Source of the DNA: an uncultured bacterium
GTDB taxonomy: Bacteria > Planctomycetota > UBA1135 > UBA2386
Reading direction: 5' to 3'
Assembly: GCA_937906475.1 (NCBI GenBank)
Contig: CALCZA010000113.1
Span: 76,980-140,979, forward strand
DNA length: 64,000 bases
Below, one piece after another: positions 48,724-57,680 of this stretch (its first letter is position 1; each line of letters begins with the position of its first letter). The position numbers and the translations under genes were made by a program. Under the pieces are notes generated by a model. The model saw nothing but the letters and a program-made list of their open reading frames with translations. It searched no databases and was not told where the DNA came from.

Positions 48724-49212
48724 CTTGCGGGAGAGTATCAGGCGTCGGCGCCGGGCGTAACTGCGTGTTCGATGTCGAACAATACGATGTGCCGATCTGC
48801 ACTTGCGCTTCAAATGAGCGATCTCGAACAGGTCGCCGGGGGCAGGACAGCATAGTCCTGGTGGGCCGCAAGTAGCGATGGTGCCACGGGTTGGTGCTCT
48901 GAGCCAGTCCCGGAACTCGGATCCCGCGCGCCCGGCATGGAAATTGTCGTCAAGACTATCGCTAGCCCTCAGCCACTTCTCCCATCCGTCGGCATAAGCC
49001 GGCCTTGCAGCAACTCCTGCGGTATGGTTTCCTTGCTAATTCTGCGTCCTCGTCCCCCCGTCAGCCGTCCCCCCTTCTCGGCCGTCGGATCTACCTGTGC
49101 ACAGGTTCCCCATGTTCTTGATCGGCCAGTTGCCGGTGGGGCAGATCAGCGTTTTGCTGATCACAAGATTTCTGATCAGACTGAGCTCGCAAGCTCTCGA
49201 TACGGATCAATT
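48724..49212. other. Intergenic region between divergent genes with repeated GATCAG elements
   Basis: The 489-base spacer lies upstream of both flanking genes. It has two six-base C runs (49053-49075) and the GATCAG inverted repeats at 49144-49180. The downstream frame is open from 48937 but the signal peptide begins at 49213. No gene is seen. Confidence 0.6.
49144..49180. promoter_or_regulatory. Clustered inverted repeats, possible operator or hairpin
   Basis: GATCAGC (49144-49150) and GCTGATC (49156-49162) face each other over GTTTT, and the 10-base palindrome TCTGATCAGA follows at 49171-49180. The cluster ends 33 bases before the lipoprotein ATG, a place suited to a repressor site or an RNA structure near the ribosome site. 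Confidence 0.45.
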
Positions 49213-51867
49213 ATGACTGTCGGTTTACGGACAAGATTCGCGCTACTCGTTGCTCTGGTTGCCCTTGCATTTACCAGTTGCGGCGGAGGTGATGGTGGAG
49301 GTGGCGGTGCAGGCTTCAGCTGCTCTGGCGACTCCACGGGCATCATCTGCCTTGAGCAGTGCAACCTCGGTTGCTCGACAACCGGTTGCGCACGCACCGA
49401 TATCGCGCAGAACGAAATCATCATTCTGACGTTCAGTGAAGATCTCGATCCGAACTCGGTCAACGAGTCGTCGATCCGCTTTCGCACAGCCAGCGGCGAT
49501 GAACCCGTAGGCGAGTTCTTCGTCAACGGCTCGCGCGTCGAGTTCGTGCCGACCTTGTCGATCTCGGGAGGCCAAACGTTCTTTGGCTTTACCGGCGGCG
49601 AGACCTACACGATGACAATCGTCGGTGGCGCCGATCAACCGGCCGTGGTGCGCGGCACTTCGGGCCGTCACTTTGGCGAGACGGTCACTTGCACGCTGCA
49701 GTCGACGCTCGGCATTGTCGACCTCAACCAGATCCCCCCGTCAGCGACGCTCGTTGTGCCGACCGTTGGCCAGTTGATGGCTGCTCCGCTCGACACCGAG
49801 ATCCAGCTTGAGTTCAACGAACTGATCGACGCGACACCGTTTTTGACTGGCACACAGAGCCCGGTTGCCTTTTCCGTGCGCCGCACGCGTGAGGACGGCA
49901 ACGGTGGCTACGAGTGCGATCCTAATTCCTCCCCGCAAAATCTCGGCGGTTCGCAGCAGTTGACATTCGACGCCAGTCGCGGAGTTTCTGTTCTCAACTT
50001 CGTGCCGTCACAAGACCTGCCGGGCAACGTTTGTGTCGAAGTCAGTGTTACCGATGGCGTGACGGATCTGTCGGGTCGTCCCGCGCAGCCTCAAGTGTTC
50101 ATCTTCCGAACGGTCATCGTGCCGTTGGTTGACTATGAGATCGTGGAAGCTTTCGATGACAACCTGCAGCTCGACATCGATGCGTCCGCCGGCACGTGGG
50201 AAGGCGGCATTGCTGAGTTCGCCCAGATTGGTGGTGATGGTCGCCATGGTGTGTGGACCACGGACGTCGCTGTCGACAAGGATCAGATAATCGGAGGCAA
50301 GCGTCTCTTTGAGATGAATTGTGACTTAACCACCATCCCGCCGGAGAACACCACGACTGGCTCGCCCATCGCGGTGACCGACGGTCGCTTCTTCTTCTCG
50401 ACGATGGTGATTCCGGGTGACGTGCGCCTGCGCTTCGTCGGTAGCTCGCCGCCGGTGTTGACCGTTGCCGGTCGCTTTGACGTGCTGGGCGAAATTGAGG
50501 TCTTGGGTCAGTCTGTACTCGCGCCTCACGGGTCGACAACGCAACTTGGCCAGGCGGGTGCCGTCGGTGGCATCTTTGGCGGTCAGGGTGGCCAAGGTGG
50601 CGATAAATGCAACGGGCTCGTCGGTGCGCTCCCAAACAACAATGGTCGGTCCGGTCAAAATGTGAACGTGTTGGCTGGTCATGGCTATCTCAGCTCCGCT
50701 GTCGGCACCGGTGGCCAAGGATCGCAGATCTTCCCCGTGAGTGGCTTGAACTCGAGCCAGCAGTTCGGCATCCCCAACCCCGGTCCGGTGGCATTTTACT
50801 ACTGCTTGTCGGCTGGTGCTGGCGGCAGTGGTGGTGGATTTCGATCCGCCGGTACTAACGGCTTCGTGGAAGGCGTCTTTAGCGGCCCGAACCCGATCGC
50901 CAACATGGCGGCGAATATCGGTGTCCCTAGCACGGGTGGTTTGAAGATGACCTTGTTCCCCTTCCCGCTGGCAACAGGCCTGCAGAAGAGCTCGCAGCAC
51001 TTCTTGGTCGGCGGTTCTGGTGGCGGTGGCGCGGCCAGTGGCTGCAGCTTGTCGCTCGCACTTAACCGCACTTGGGCCTCCGGGGCTGGTGGTGGCGGCG
51101 GTGCTGGTGCCATTGGCTTGCGCGCTGGTGGCTCGCTCTTTTTCGGCCCTGGTTCCAGCGTGTTAGCAACCGGTGGTTCGGCCACGGACTACATCGGCAC
51201 GTCAGCTGGCGCCCAGGTCCTGCCAGGTGGCGGAGGCTCCGGTGGCTCGGTTGTGCTGCAAAGTGGTGGCACGGTCGATATCCAGGGCGCGATCAATGTC
51301 GAAGGCGGCTCTGGCGGCTACTTCCAGCGCCAGGGTGCCAGTGGCTTTGGCCCGATCGGGGCGATCATCAAGGTCCACGGCGGCGATGGTGCGGGCGGCT
51401 TCGTTCGCTTGGAAACGCCGATTGCTCCGGCGCTTTCTGAACTGGCGAACGTCGTGCCTGCGGTGGGGCCCGACAGTGTCGGTGCGCTCACCGAGACCGA
51501 CGACCTGATCAGCATGCGGTCGCTCTACTACTCGACCAACCTGATCTTTGGCCCCGCGTTCTCGCACTACGTGATCGAGGCGACGGTTGATGGCCAGGCA
51601 ATGATCTTCAGCGACAACGACCAGATCTCGTCGATGGCTGCTGGTGTTGGTTCGCCGATTCGCTCGCTGTTCCAGGCCGCCGATATCGATGTGGTTACTG
51701 GCGAAGTGCTGTCCGTGCAACCATGGAGGTTGTCGGTTCGCAGTAGTCCCAACCAAATCGGTATCGCTTCCGATGGTCTCAACGGCTTCCGCTTCATGCT
51801 GTTCTTTGATCAAGTGCTCGCGACCTCCGTCACAATCGACCGCGTTGTCGTGGTCTACCGCAACTGA
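49213..51867 (+). CDS. Glycine-rich lipoprotein, family B, with N-terminal cysteine cluster (884 aa)
   Basis: The ATG at 49213 begins a lipoprotein signal (MTVGLRTRFALLVALVALAFTSC) and a polyglycine spacer. A cysteine cluster, CLEQCNLGCSTTGC, follows near residue 46, then an Ig-like domain (EIIILTFSEDLDPNSVN) and a second (TEIQLEFNELIDATPF). The family B module FFFSTMVIPGDVRLRF...VLTVAGRFDVLGEIEVLG is near residue 400. Next comes a glycine-rich domain of about 270 residues with GGQGGDKC, YYCLSAGAGGSGGGF, GGSGGGGAASGC and GGSGGSVVLQSGG. The C-terminal 130 residues end in a beta strand (SVTIDRVVVVYRN). Its closest relative is the next gene, 72 bases downstream. No enzymatic motif is seen. Confidence 0.85.
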   Translation: MTVGLRTRFALLVALVALAFTSCGGGDGGGGGAGFSCSGDSTGIICLEQCNLGCSTTGCARTDIAQNEIIILTFSEDLDPNSVNESSIRFRTASGDEPVGEFFVNGSRVEFVPTLSISGGQTFFGFTGGETYTMTIVGGADQPAVVRGTSGRHFGETVTCTLQSTLGIVDLNQIPPSATLVVPTVGQLMAAPLDTEIQLEFNELIDATPFLTGTQSPVAFSVRRTREDGNGGYECDPNSSPQNLGGSQQLTFDASRGVSVLNFVPSQDLPGNVCVEVSVTDGVTDLSGRPAQPQVFIFRTVIVPLVDYEIVEAFDDNLQLDIDASAGTWEGGIAEFAQIGGDGRHGVWTTDVAVDKDQIIGGKRLFEMNCDLTTIPPENTTTGSPIAVTDGRFFFSTMVIPGDVRLRFVGSSPPVLTVAGRFDVLGEIEVLGQSVLAPHGSTTQLGQAGAVGGIFGGQGGQGGDKCNGLVGALPNNNGRSGQNVNVLAGHGYLSSAVGTGGQGSQIFPVSGLNSSQQFGIPNPGPVAFYYCLSAGAGGSGGGFRSAGTNGFVEGVFSGPNPIANMAANIGVPSTGGLKMTLFPFPLATGLQKSSQHFLVGGSGGGGAASGCSLSLALNRTWASGAGGGGGAGAIGLRAGGSLFFGPGSSVLATGGSATDYIGTSAGAQVLPGGGGSGGSVVLQSGGTVDIQGAINVEGGSGGYFQRQGASGFGPIGAIIKVHGGDGAGGFVRLETPIAPALSELANVVPAVGPDSVGALTETDDLISMRSLYYSTNLIFGPAFSHYVIEATVDGQAMIFSDNDQISSMAAGVGSPIRSLFQAADIDVVTGEVLSVQPWRLSVRSSPNQIGIASDGLNGFRFMLFFDQVLATSVTIDRVVVVYRN

Positions 51868-51939
51868 GTTCGCTAGACGAAACTCGGCTTCCTCAGATTG
51901 ATTCGTATTCAGTAATCGAACGCACACTCCCGCTTCACT

Positions 51940-54624
51940 ATGCGCAACGCCCTATCGATTCTTCTCTTTGCCAGCGCGCTAATGTTCGCCGGCTGCAGCG
52001 GTGGCGGTTCGTCGTCGGCGTCTGCGTCCTTGCGAATCCGCTGCAGCGGCGGTGAAAACTTCTGCATTATCAGTTGTGACCTCGGCTGCTCGCAGACCGG
52101 ATGTGCGGTAACGGAGATCGCTGAGAACCAAGAACTGAGGTTCAAGTTCTCGGACGCGGTCGAGCCGAGCACGGTGAACGGATCGAGCATTTCGATTCGG
52201 ACCGCAACCGGCGTTGCGCCGCAGGGTGTTTTTGAAGTCATAGGGAACGAGGTGGTCTTCCGTCCCCGTGTTTCGACGACCAACGGCGTCAGCACGTTCG
52301 GCTTCTCGCGCAACGAGAGCTACATTATCTCGTTGGCAGGTGGTCAGTCGATCGCGCAGAGTGTGACGAACCTTGCGGGCGATGGCTTGTCGAATGAGTT
52401 CTCCTGCACGGTCGTTGCATCGAAGGGCATTCAGGATCAAGACGGCGAACCGCCGAGGGCGGAATTGCTGTCGCCGACCGTGCTCGTCGGCGCGCCCGTC
52501 AACCCGACGATCGTGTTGCGATTCTCGGAACTGATCGACACCACGCCGCTACAAGTTTCGCTCGGCGAAGCTTCGCCGATCCGCGTGGTTCTGCGTGGCA
52601 CTTTGCCGAACTCCGGGTGTGACACCGACAGTGATGGCACCGCGCTCGAAGGCGTTCCGCAGTTGTCGACCGAGACGGTTGGCCAGCGCGAAGTGACGGT
52701 AGTGACCTTCCAGCCGTCGGTGATGTTGCCCGGCAACTCATGTATCACGGTTCGCGTGACGGCCGACCTGCGCGATTTGGCGGGCACCTCGGCTATCCCT
52801 GCGAAGTTCGTTTTTCTCACGGAGCAAGGTGTCTCGACGCCGATCGAGATCAAGGAGTCGTTTACGGGCAGTGCCAAGCAGGAAGTGCTCATCTCCGGTG
52901 GCATCTGGGGTGGTGTTCAGGGCCCTGGTGCGCGCCCCGGCCTTATTGGTGGCGATGGCCGGCACGGCTCGTTCCATCCAAACCTCGGAACTCCAATGGG
53001 TAGCGGCCTCTTCGTCTTTGACGTCGACAGCACGCTGATCCCCGCGGCTTCGTCGTTGACTGGTCTTGAGTATCAGGTGACCGACGGCCGTTACTTCTTC
53101 ACCGATTTCGTCATCCCGCTAGGCACCACGATTCGCTTCATCGGCTCGGTTTCGCCCGTGATCTTCGTGCGTGGCCAGACGCAGATTGATGGCATCGTCG
53201 AGGTCAACGGTCTCGATGCTCCGTTCGAGATCGCCACTTCTGGTCCTGCGCTAGGTCAAGCGGTCACCACCTTCCCTGCGCTCAGCAGCGCGAATGGTCA
53301 GCCGGGCGGGCCTGGCGGCGCAGGTGGTGGTCAAGGCGGGGCCGGTGGCGATAAATGCACTAACTTAGGTCCGACGATCCAGGGCGGTATCAACGTGACC
53401 AACGGCCAGCCAGGTCAAGGCGTTCGCGTTTTAGCCTCCCACGCCTACGCGGGTATGGTTGGTGGCACCGGTGGTAATGGCAGTATCTTGACTCCGGCGA
53501 CCGGCACCTGGGCCAGCCCGGCGCCGACCGTCGGTGGCATTATCTACTGCGCATATTTCAGCCCTGGTGGTAGCGGTGGTGGGTTCAATGCGCCCGGTAT
53601 GAGCCCGGACGTGCCTCTCTACGCCGGTTCCTCAACTGGCACGATCGTGTCAACGGCGCCCGTTGCTGGCGGCGCTCAGTTCGACTTGATGCCGTTCCCG
53701 CCGGTTGGCGGGTCATCCACCTACACGTCGCTCCGGCACTTCAGTGTTGGCGGTTCGGGTGGTGGTGGCGGCGGTAGCCACGGTTACGGCCTGTTTGCGG
53801 TTGGCGCCGCAGCCGTCAAGTGGATGTCTGCCCATGGTGGAACGGGTGGTGGCGGTGCTGTCGCTATTCGCTCGGGTGGCACGGTCGTCATCGGCCCCGA
53901 CGCAGAACTCAACGCACGCGGTGGTGATGGTGTCTGGATCATCGGCACCACGAGCAGCGGTAACTCCTCGCCGGGCGGCGGTGGCTCGGGTGGGTCGTTC
54001 TTGGTGCAATCGGGCCAGTTGGTCTCGGTTGACGGCACGGTTGACGCACGCGGTGGCGAAGGCAGTCGCAATGGCCTCCTCACAAACGTCCTCCAGGCCT
54101 TGACGGCCGCGGCGGGCGATGGTTCGTCGGGTTTCTTCCGCTTGGAAGCGCCGTCGACGAACGTCGTGTGGACTGGTGCGAGCACGCCGACATTCGTCGC
54201 CAACACGATGAGTGGCGACCTGACCGACCGCGATGACAAGTCGGGCGACACGTCGCTCTGGTACTCGACGGGCTTGGTGTTCCCGCCGTCGTGGAGCCAC
54301 TATGAGTTGGACGTGGACCTCGACGGCGATGGCACAGTGGACATCACCTACGACGACACGGGTTTGCCTGGCTCCATCAAGGCGAGCGAGCTGAATGGCC
54401 CGATCACGCTGCCGTTGGTCATCAGTTTCCAAGGCGCCAACCTGAACCAGGCTGGCACTGTGCCGATTGGGCCGATCGGCGGCTGGCGCGATGGTATTGG
54501 CGCCGGCGGCGGTCAAGGTATCAGCCTCGACTCGGTGACTGGCTTCCGCTTCACGGTCACCTACAACCGTGTGCTGTATCCAGACATGGTCATGAAGGAA
54601 CTGCGCGTCTTCGCGCAATCGTAA
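51940..54624 (+). CDS. Glycine-rich lipoprotein, family B, paralogue of the preceding gene (894 aa)
   Basis: The signal is MRNALSILLFASALMFAGC with a perfect lipobox. The cluster CIISCDLGCSQTGC near residue 42 matches that of the preceding product almost position for position, and is followed by ELRFKFSDAVEPSTVNGSSI. Other shared landmarks are FVSELIDTTP-like LRFSELIDTTP, GGDGRHGSF, the module FFTDFVIPLGTTIRFIGS...QTQIDGIVEVNG, GGAGGDKC, YCAYFSPGGSGGGF and HFSVGGSGGGGGGSHG. Near residue 800 DVDLDGDGTVDITYDD resembles a calcium-binding DxDxDG loop. The two genes are clearly a tandem duplication and probably one transcript. Confidence 0.86.
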   Translation: MRNALSILLFASALMFAGCSGGGSSSASASLRIRCSGGENFCIISCDLGCSQTGCAVTEIAENQELRFKFSDAVEPSTVNGSSISIRTATGVAPQGVFEVIGNEVVFRPRVSTTNGVSTFGFSRNESYIISLAGGQSIAQSVTNLAGDGLSNEFSCTVVASKGIQDQDGEPPRAELLSPTVLVGAPVNPTIVLRFSELIDTTPLQVSLGEASPIRVVLRGTLPNSGCDTDSDGTALEGVPQLSTETVGQREVTVVTFQPSVMLPGNSCITVRVTADLRDLAGTSAIPAKFVFLTEQGVSTPIEIKESFTGSAKQEVLISGGIWGGVQGPGARPGLIGGDGRHGSFHPNLGTPMGSGLFVFDVDSTLIPAASSLTGLEYQVTDGRYFFTDFVIPLGTTIRFIGSVSPVIFVRGQTQIDGIVEVNGLDAPFEIATSGPALGQAVTTFPALSSANGQPGGPGGAGGGQGGAGGDKCTNLGPTIQGGINVTNGQPGQGVRVLASHAYAGMVGGTGGNGSILTPATGTWASPAPTVGGIIYCAYFSPGGSGGGFNAPGMSPDVPLYAGSSTGTIVSTAPVAGGAQFDLMPFPPVGGSSTYTSLRHFSVGGSGGGGGGSHGYGLFAVGAAAVKWMSAHGGTGGGGAVAIRSGGTVVIGPDAELNARGGDGVWIIGTTSSGNSSPGGGGSGGSFLVQSGQLVSVDGTVDARGGEGSRNGLLTNVLQALTAAAGDGSSGFFRLEAPSTNVVWTGASTPTFVANTMSGDLTDRDDKSGDTSLWYSTGLVFPPSWSHYELDVDLDGDGTVDITYDDTGLPGSIKASELNGPITLPLVISFQGANLNQAGTVPIGPIGGWRDGIGAGGGQGISLDSVTGFRFTVTYNRVLYPDMVMKELRVFAQS

Positions 54625-54680
54625 TGCCACGTGTGCCTGGCACCGTCGCTGACCAGCGGCGGGCGCCAGCCAACCCATCC

Positions 54681-54685
54681 AGGAG
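54681..54685 (+). promoter_or_regulatory. Shine-Dalgarno AGGAG before a probable CTG start
   Basis: AGGAG is followed, after five bases, by an in-frame CTG at 54691. No ATG, GTG or TTG with a ribosome site is found in the first 60 codons of this frame. Confidence 0.5.
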
Positions 54686-54690
54686 CTAGC

Positions 54691-55881
54691 CTGGGAACGA
54701 GAGCTAAGAGCCTCGTCGCGCGCTACGTCGCGCTTGACGCTGATACCGTGCTGTCGCCCGGTTGCATCCACTGGGACGCGTCTGGGCGCATCGTGGGGCT
54801 GCGTCGCGCTCGCAAGTCGGAGCGTGCCCTAGATCTCGCGGTTTTGCCGGGGTTGGTGAATGCACACGCGCACCTGCAACTCGAACCTCTGGACCAACCC
54901 GTTCGCGCGTTTCTGCCGTGGGTCGCAGCCGTAATTGCCTCGCGAGGCGAGCGTTCGGCTGCCGACCATCGTCGCATTGCGCTGCATTCGTTGCGCGAGT
55001 TATTGCGATCGGGCACGACCGCGATCGGCGAGATTGACTCGACTGGACACACCGTTGCGGCGTTGCGTCGTCTACCAATGGCGGGCCGTTGCTTCCGCGA
55101 ATTGACTGGCTTCCACCTGCAGCAACGCGAGGCCCGCGCCTTGGTCCGCGAGCGCTTCCCGAGCGATGCCGGCAGCATGTTGCCAGGCCTGTCGCCGCAT
55201 GCGCCGTATTCCGTGTCGCCTGACTTGATGCGAGCGGCTGCCGCGCGCACGCGCAACCTAGCGATTCATTGTGCCGAGCTACCCGAAGAGCAGCAGTTTT
55301 TGCGAACGGGGCGAGGAGTCTTCGCGGACTTGCTGCGCAAACTGGGTCGGCTGCCAGAGGGCTTTCGCGCGCCCGGTTGTGGCGCGGTGCGATGGCTGGA
55401 GCAGCTCGGTGTGTTGCGCGCTAGCACCCAGCTCGTGCACTGCCAAGAACTCGAACGCGGCGATGTTGCACGCATTGCCGCGGCAGGTGCGTCGATCGCC
55501 GTGTGTCCGGGCACGATCGATTATTTCGAGCGCACGCCGCCCCCGGTGTCTAAGTGGCGGCAGTTGGGCATCCCGGTCGCCCTGGGCACGGATTCCCACG
55601 CGAGCAATCGCGGGTTGTCGATGCGACGCGAATTGGCGCTAGCCGCGGCATTCTGGCCGGAGTTGGCACCGAAGGAATTACTGCGGATGGCGACTGAGTC
55701 AGGCGGCCGGGCGCTCAACGGTCCATTTGGGGGGCTGCGCCGGGGACGGCGTGCCGACTTCCTGACGGTGGCTGCTCAAGCCTCGTGGTCAGACACTCTC
55801 AGTGCCTTTGTGCACAATCTATTACCCGTCAGCGGGGTCGTTCTGGCCGGTATGACCCACCGCATCCACGCCGATCGTTGA
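54691..55881 (+). CDS. Amidohydrolase / metal-dependent hydrolase (ATZ/TRZ-like)
   Basis: The product of about 396 residues is an amidohydrolase-superfamily enzyme, most like the chlorohydrolase/S-adenosylhomocysteine deaminase branch. Metal ligands are VNAHAHLQLE near residue 58, LAIHCAEL near 190, the LVHCQEL region near 250 and GTDSHASNRGLSM near 300; SPHAPYSVSPDLM is the family loop. The short N- and C-terminal parts form the usual beta-sandwich (VLSPGCIHWDASGRIVGL). Substrate unknown. The start is either CTG 54691, with a good AGGAG, or GTG 54631, six bases after the previous stop and without a ribosome site. I prefer CTG. Confidence 0.85.
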   Translation: MGTRAKSLVARYVALDADTVLSPGCIHWDASGRIVGLRRARKSERALDLAVLPGLVNAHAHLQLEPLDQPVRAFLPWVAAVIASRGERSAADHRRIALHSLRELLRSGTTAIGEIDSTGHTVAALRRLPMAGRCFRELTGFHLQQREARALVRERFPSDAGSMLPGLSPHAPYSVSPDLMRAAAARTRNLAIHCAELPEEQQFLRTGRGVFADLLRKLGRLPEGFRAPGCGAVRWLEQLGVLRASTQLVHCQELERGDVARIAAAGASIAVCPGTIDYFERTPPPVSKWRQLGIPVALGTDSHASNRGLSMRRELALAAAFWPELAPKELLRMATESGGRALNGPFGGLRRGRRADFLTVAAQASWSDTLSAFVHNLLPVSGVVLAGMTHRIHADR

Positions 55882-55915
55882 GCCACGCCCGCCGCGTGCC
55901 TAGAGTGTCGGCCAC

Positions 55916-56899
55916 GTGACCACGCTTCTTGATCTCTTTCGCTCGCAGCAGAGCTTCCTACTTACTGGTCACGAGAATCCGGACGGTGACTGCGTAGGTG
56001 CCCAGGCAGCGCTGTCTCAACTGTTGTGCTCGATGGGCAAGACGGTGCACATCGTCAACCCGGATCCGTTGACGCAGAGCTTCGACTTCTTGACTGAGCA
56101 CACGACGTTCACCACTGCGAAGAGCGGCGCGGAGTTGCCGGATTTCGATGTTGCGGTGCTGCTCGATTGCTCGCAGTTGTCTCGAGTTGGCTCGCTTGGC
56201 AAACGTATTGGCGCTCGCAACAAGCCGATCGCCGTGATCGACCATCACGTCGGCAGTGAAGACGGCGACGGTAGCGTGTTCTACGTCGACGTCACAGCTG
56301 CTGCGACGGGTGCGTTGATTCGTCGGCTGTTTGCCGAGTTTGACGTCGAGTTGACGTTGCCGGCAGCTGAAGGCATCTTCCTGTCACTCGTTTCGGACAC
56401 CGGTTGGTTCTGCTACTCCAACGCCAATGCGGAAGTGTTCTCGATGGCTGCCGAGTTGGTGGCGCTCGGTGTGGATAGCTCGCGCATGTATGACGCGCTC
56501 AACCGCCGCAACCACAAGGACTCGCCGCGACTCTTGGCTGACGCCCTGCAGTCCAGTCGCTTGCTGCTGGACGGTAAGTTGGCGTGCCTCAGTCTCGACA
56601 AGGCGATGATTGAGCGCTGTGTCAAGACCGGCTTTGATACCGATGTCATGATGGAGCCTCTGCGATCGATCGAGGGTGTCGAAGTGGTTGCGCTGCTGAA
56701 GGAACGTTTCGACGGCAACGTGAAGTGTTCGTTGCGAGCGCGCGGCGACATTGACGTGCAGGCAATCGTTTCGCAGTTCGGTGGTGGTGGTCACAAGAAG
56801 GCCGCAGGCGCCACTGTGATGATGAGGCTGGCCGACGCCGAACGTGCCATCCACGACGCGGTGCAGCAGGCCCTTGCCGCACAATATCCTGGCAACTAA
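55916..56899 (+). CDS. nrnA: DHH-family phosphoesterase, NrnA-like (nanoRNase/pAp phosphatase)
   Basis: The 327-residue product is a DHH/DHHA1 phosphoesterase like NrnA, which degrades 2-5-mer RNA and dephosphorylates 3'-phosphoadenosine 5'-phosphate. Motif I is LTGHENPDGDCVGAQ, motif II VLLDCSQL, motif III (DHH) VIDHHVG, motif IV SLVSDTGWFCY; the C-terminal DHHA1 part has FGGGGHKKAAGA, the substrate-binding glycine motif. The start is a GTG at 55916. The metallophosphoesterase gene follows after 29 bases. Confidence 0.92.
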   Translation: MTTLLDLFRSQQSFLLTGHENPDGDCVGAQAALSQLLCSMGKTVHIVNPDPLTQSFDFLTEHTTFTTAKSGAELPDFDVAVLLDCSQLSRVGSLGKRIGARNKPIAVIDHHVGSEDGDGSVFYVDVTAAATGALIRRLFAEFDVELTLPAAEGIFLSLVSDTGWFCYSNANAEVFSMAAELVALGVDSSRMYDALNRRNHKDSPRLLADALQSSRLLLDGKLACLSLDKAMIERCVKTGFDTDVMMEPLRSIEGVEVVALLKERFDGNVKCSLRARGDIDVQAIVSQFGGGGHKKAAGATVMMRLADAERAIHDAVQQALAAQYPGN

Positions 56900-56928
56900 G
56901 AGGCCAGTAATTAGGACTTAGGGACAAC

Positions 56929-57678
56929 TTGGCGACCTTCGCGATCATCTCAGACCTGCACAGCAACCTCGAAGCGGTTGAGGCAGTTTTTGCGCGCATC
57001 GAGGCACTTGGCGTCGAAGACGTTGTTTGCCTTGGCGATGTTGTTGGCTATGGCGCCGACCCATTGCCGGTCACGTTGTTGGTGATGAAGCACTGCAAGT
57101 GGACCATCCAAGGTAATCATGATTGGGGCATGTTCCACGAGATGGACGACTTCAATCCGTTAGCGCGTGAAGCTTTGATGTTCACGCGGCAACAGTTGCG
57201 ACCGTTCTTCCTGCGTCCGCGTCGGCGGCAAGCGTACGAATTCTTGCGTGGCTTGCCGGATCGCATGGCCGACTACGGCTTCAACTTCTATCACGGCTCG
57301 CCGCGCGATCCGGTGATGGAGTATGTGCTCAAGAGCGATGGCTTCCTCGAGCCTGAGAAGATGGCGCAGTTGTTCGCCCACGTAGAAGGGCCGTGCTTCG
57401 TCGGCCATACGCACTGGCCGGGCGTGCACCGTCCGGACTATCGCTTCACGCAGGCGACGGATGAAGAGAGCGAGTTCTTGATCGGCGGTCCCTGCATCGT
57501 CAACGTCGGCAGTGTCGGTCAACCGCGCGACGGCGATCCGCGCGCGAGTTTCGCCGTGGTACGCGGCGACCGCGTGCAAATCGAGCGAGTGCCCTACGAC
57601 TTCCGCCGCACCCAAGCCAAGATTCTCGCCGCTGGCTTGCACCCGGCGTTGGCCGAGCGACTGGCGCGGGGTAAGTAG
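56929..57678 (+). CDS. Calcineurin-like metallophosphoesterase
   Basis: The 249-residue product has all motifs of dinuclear metallophosphoesterases of the YfcE/DUF2436-like class: ISDLHSN at the N-terminus, CLGDVVGYGADP, IQGNHDW, NFYHGSPRD, FVGHTHWPG and NVGSVGQPRDGDPRA. Members hydrolyse phosphodiesters; the true substrate is unknown. The start is TTG at 56929 with AGGGA upstream, placing the metal motif at residue 8 as usual. It lies between nrnA and cutA, with only two bases before the latter. Confidence 0.9.
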   Translation: MATFAIISDLHSNLEAVEAVFARIEALGVEDVVCLGDVVGYGADPLPVTLLVMKHCKWTIQGNHDWGMFHEMDDFNPLAREALMFTRQQLRPFFLRPRRRQAYEFLRGLPDRMADYGFNFYHGSPRDPVMEYVLKSDGFLEPEKMAQLFAHVEGPCFVGHTHWPGVHRPDYRFTQATDEESEFLIGGPCIVNVGSVGQPRDGDPRASFAVVRGDRVQIERVPYDFRRTQAKILAAGLHPALAERLARGK

Positions 57679-57680
57679 CG

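Noticed and set aside
53713-54771. Minus-strand frame opposite the 51940 lipoprotein
   Set aside because: Composition of an antisense shadow of glycine codons (alanine, threonine, arginine rich); no motif.
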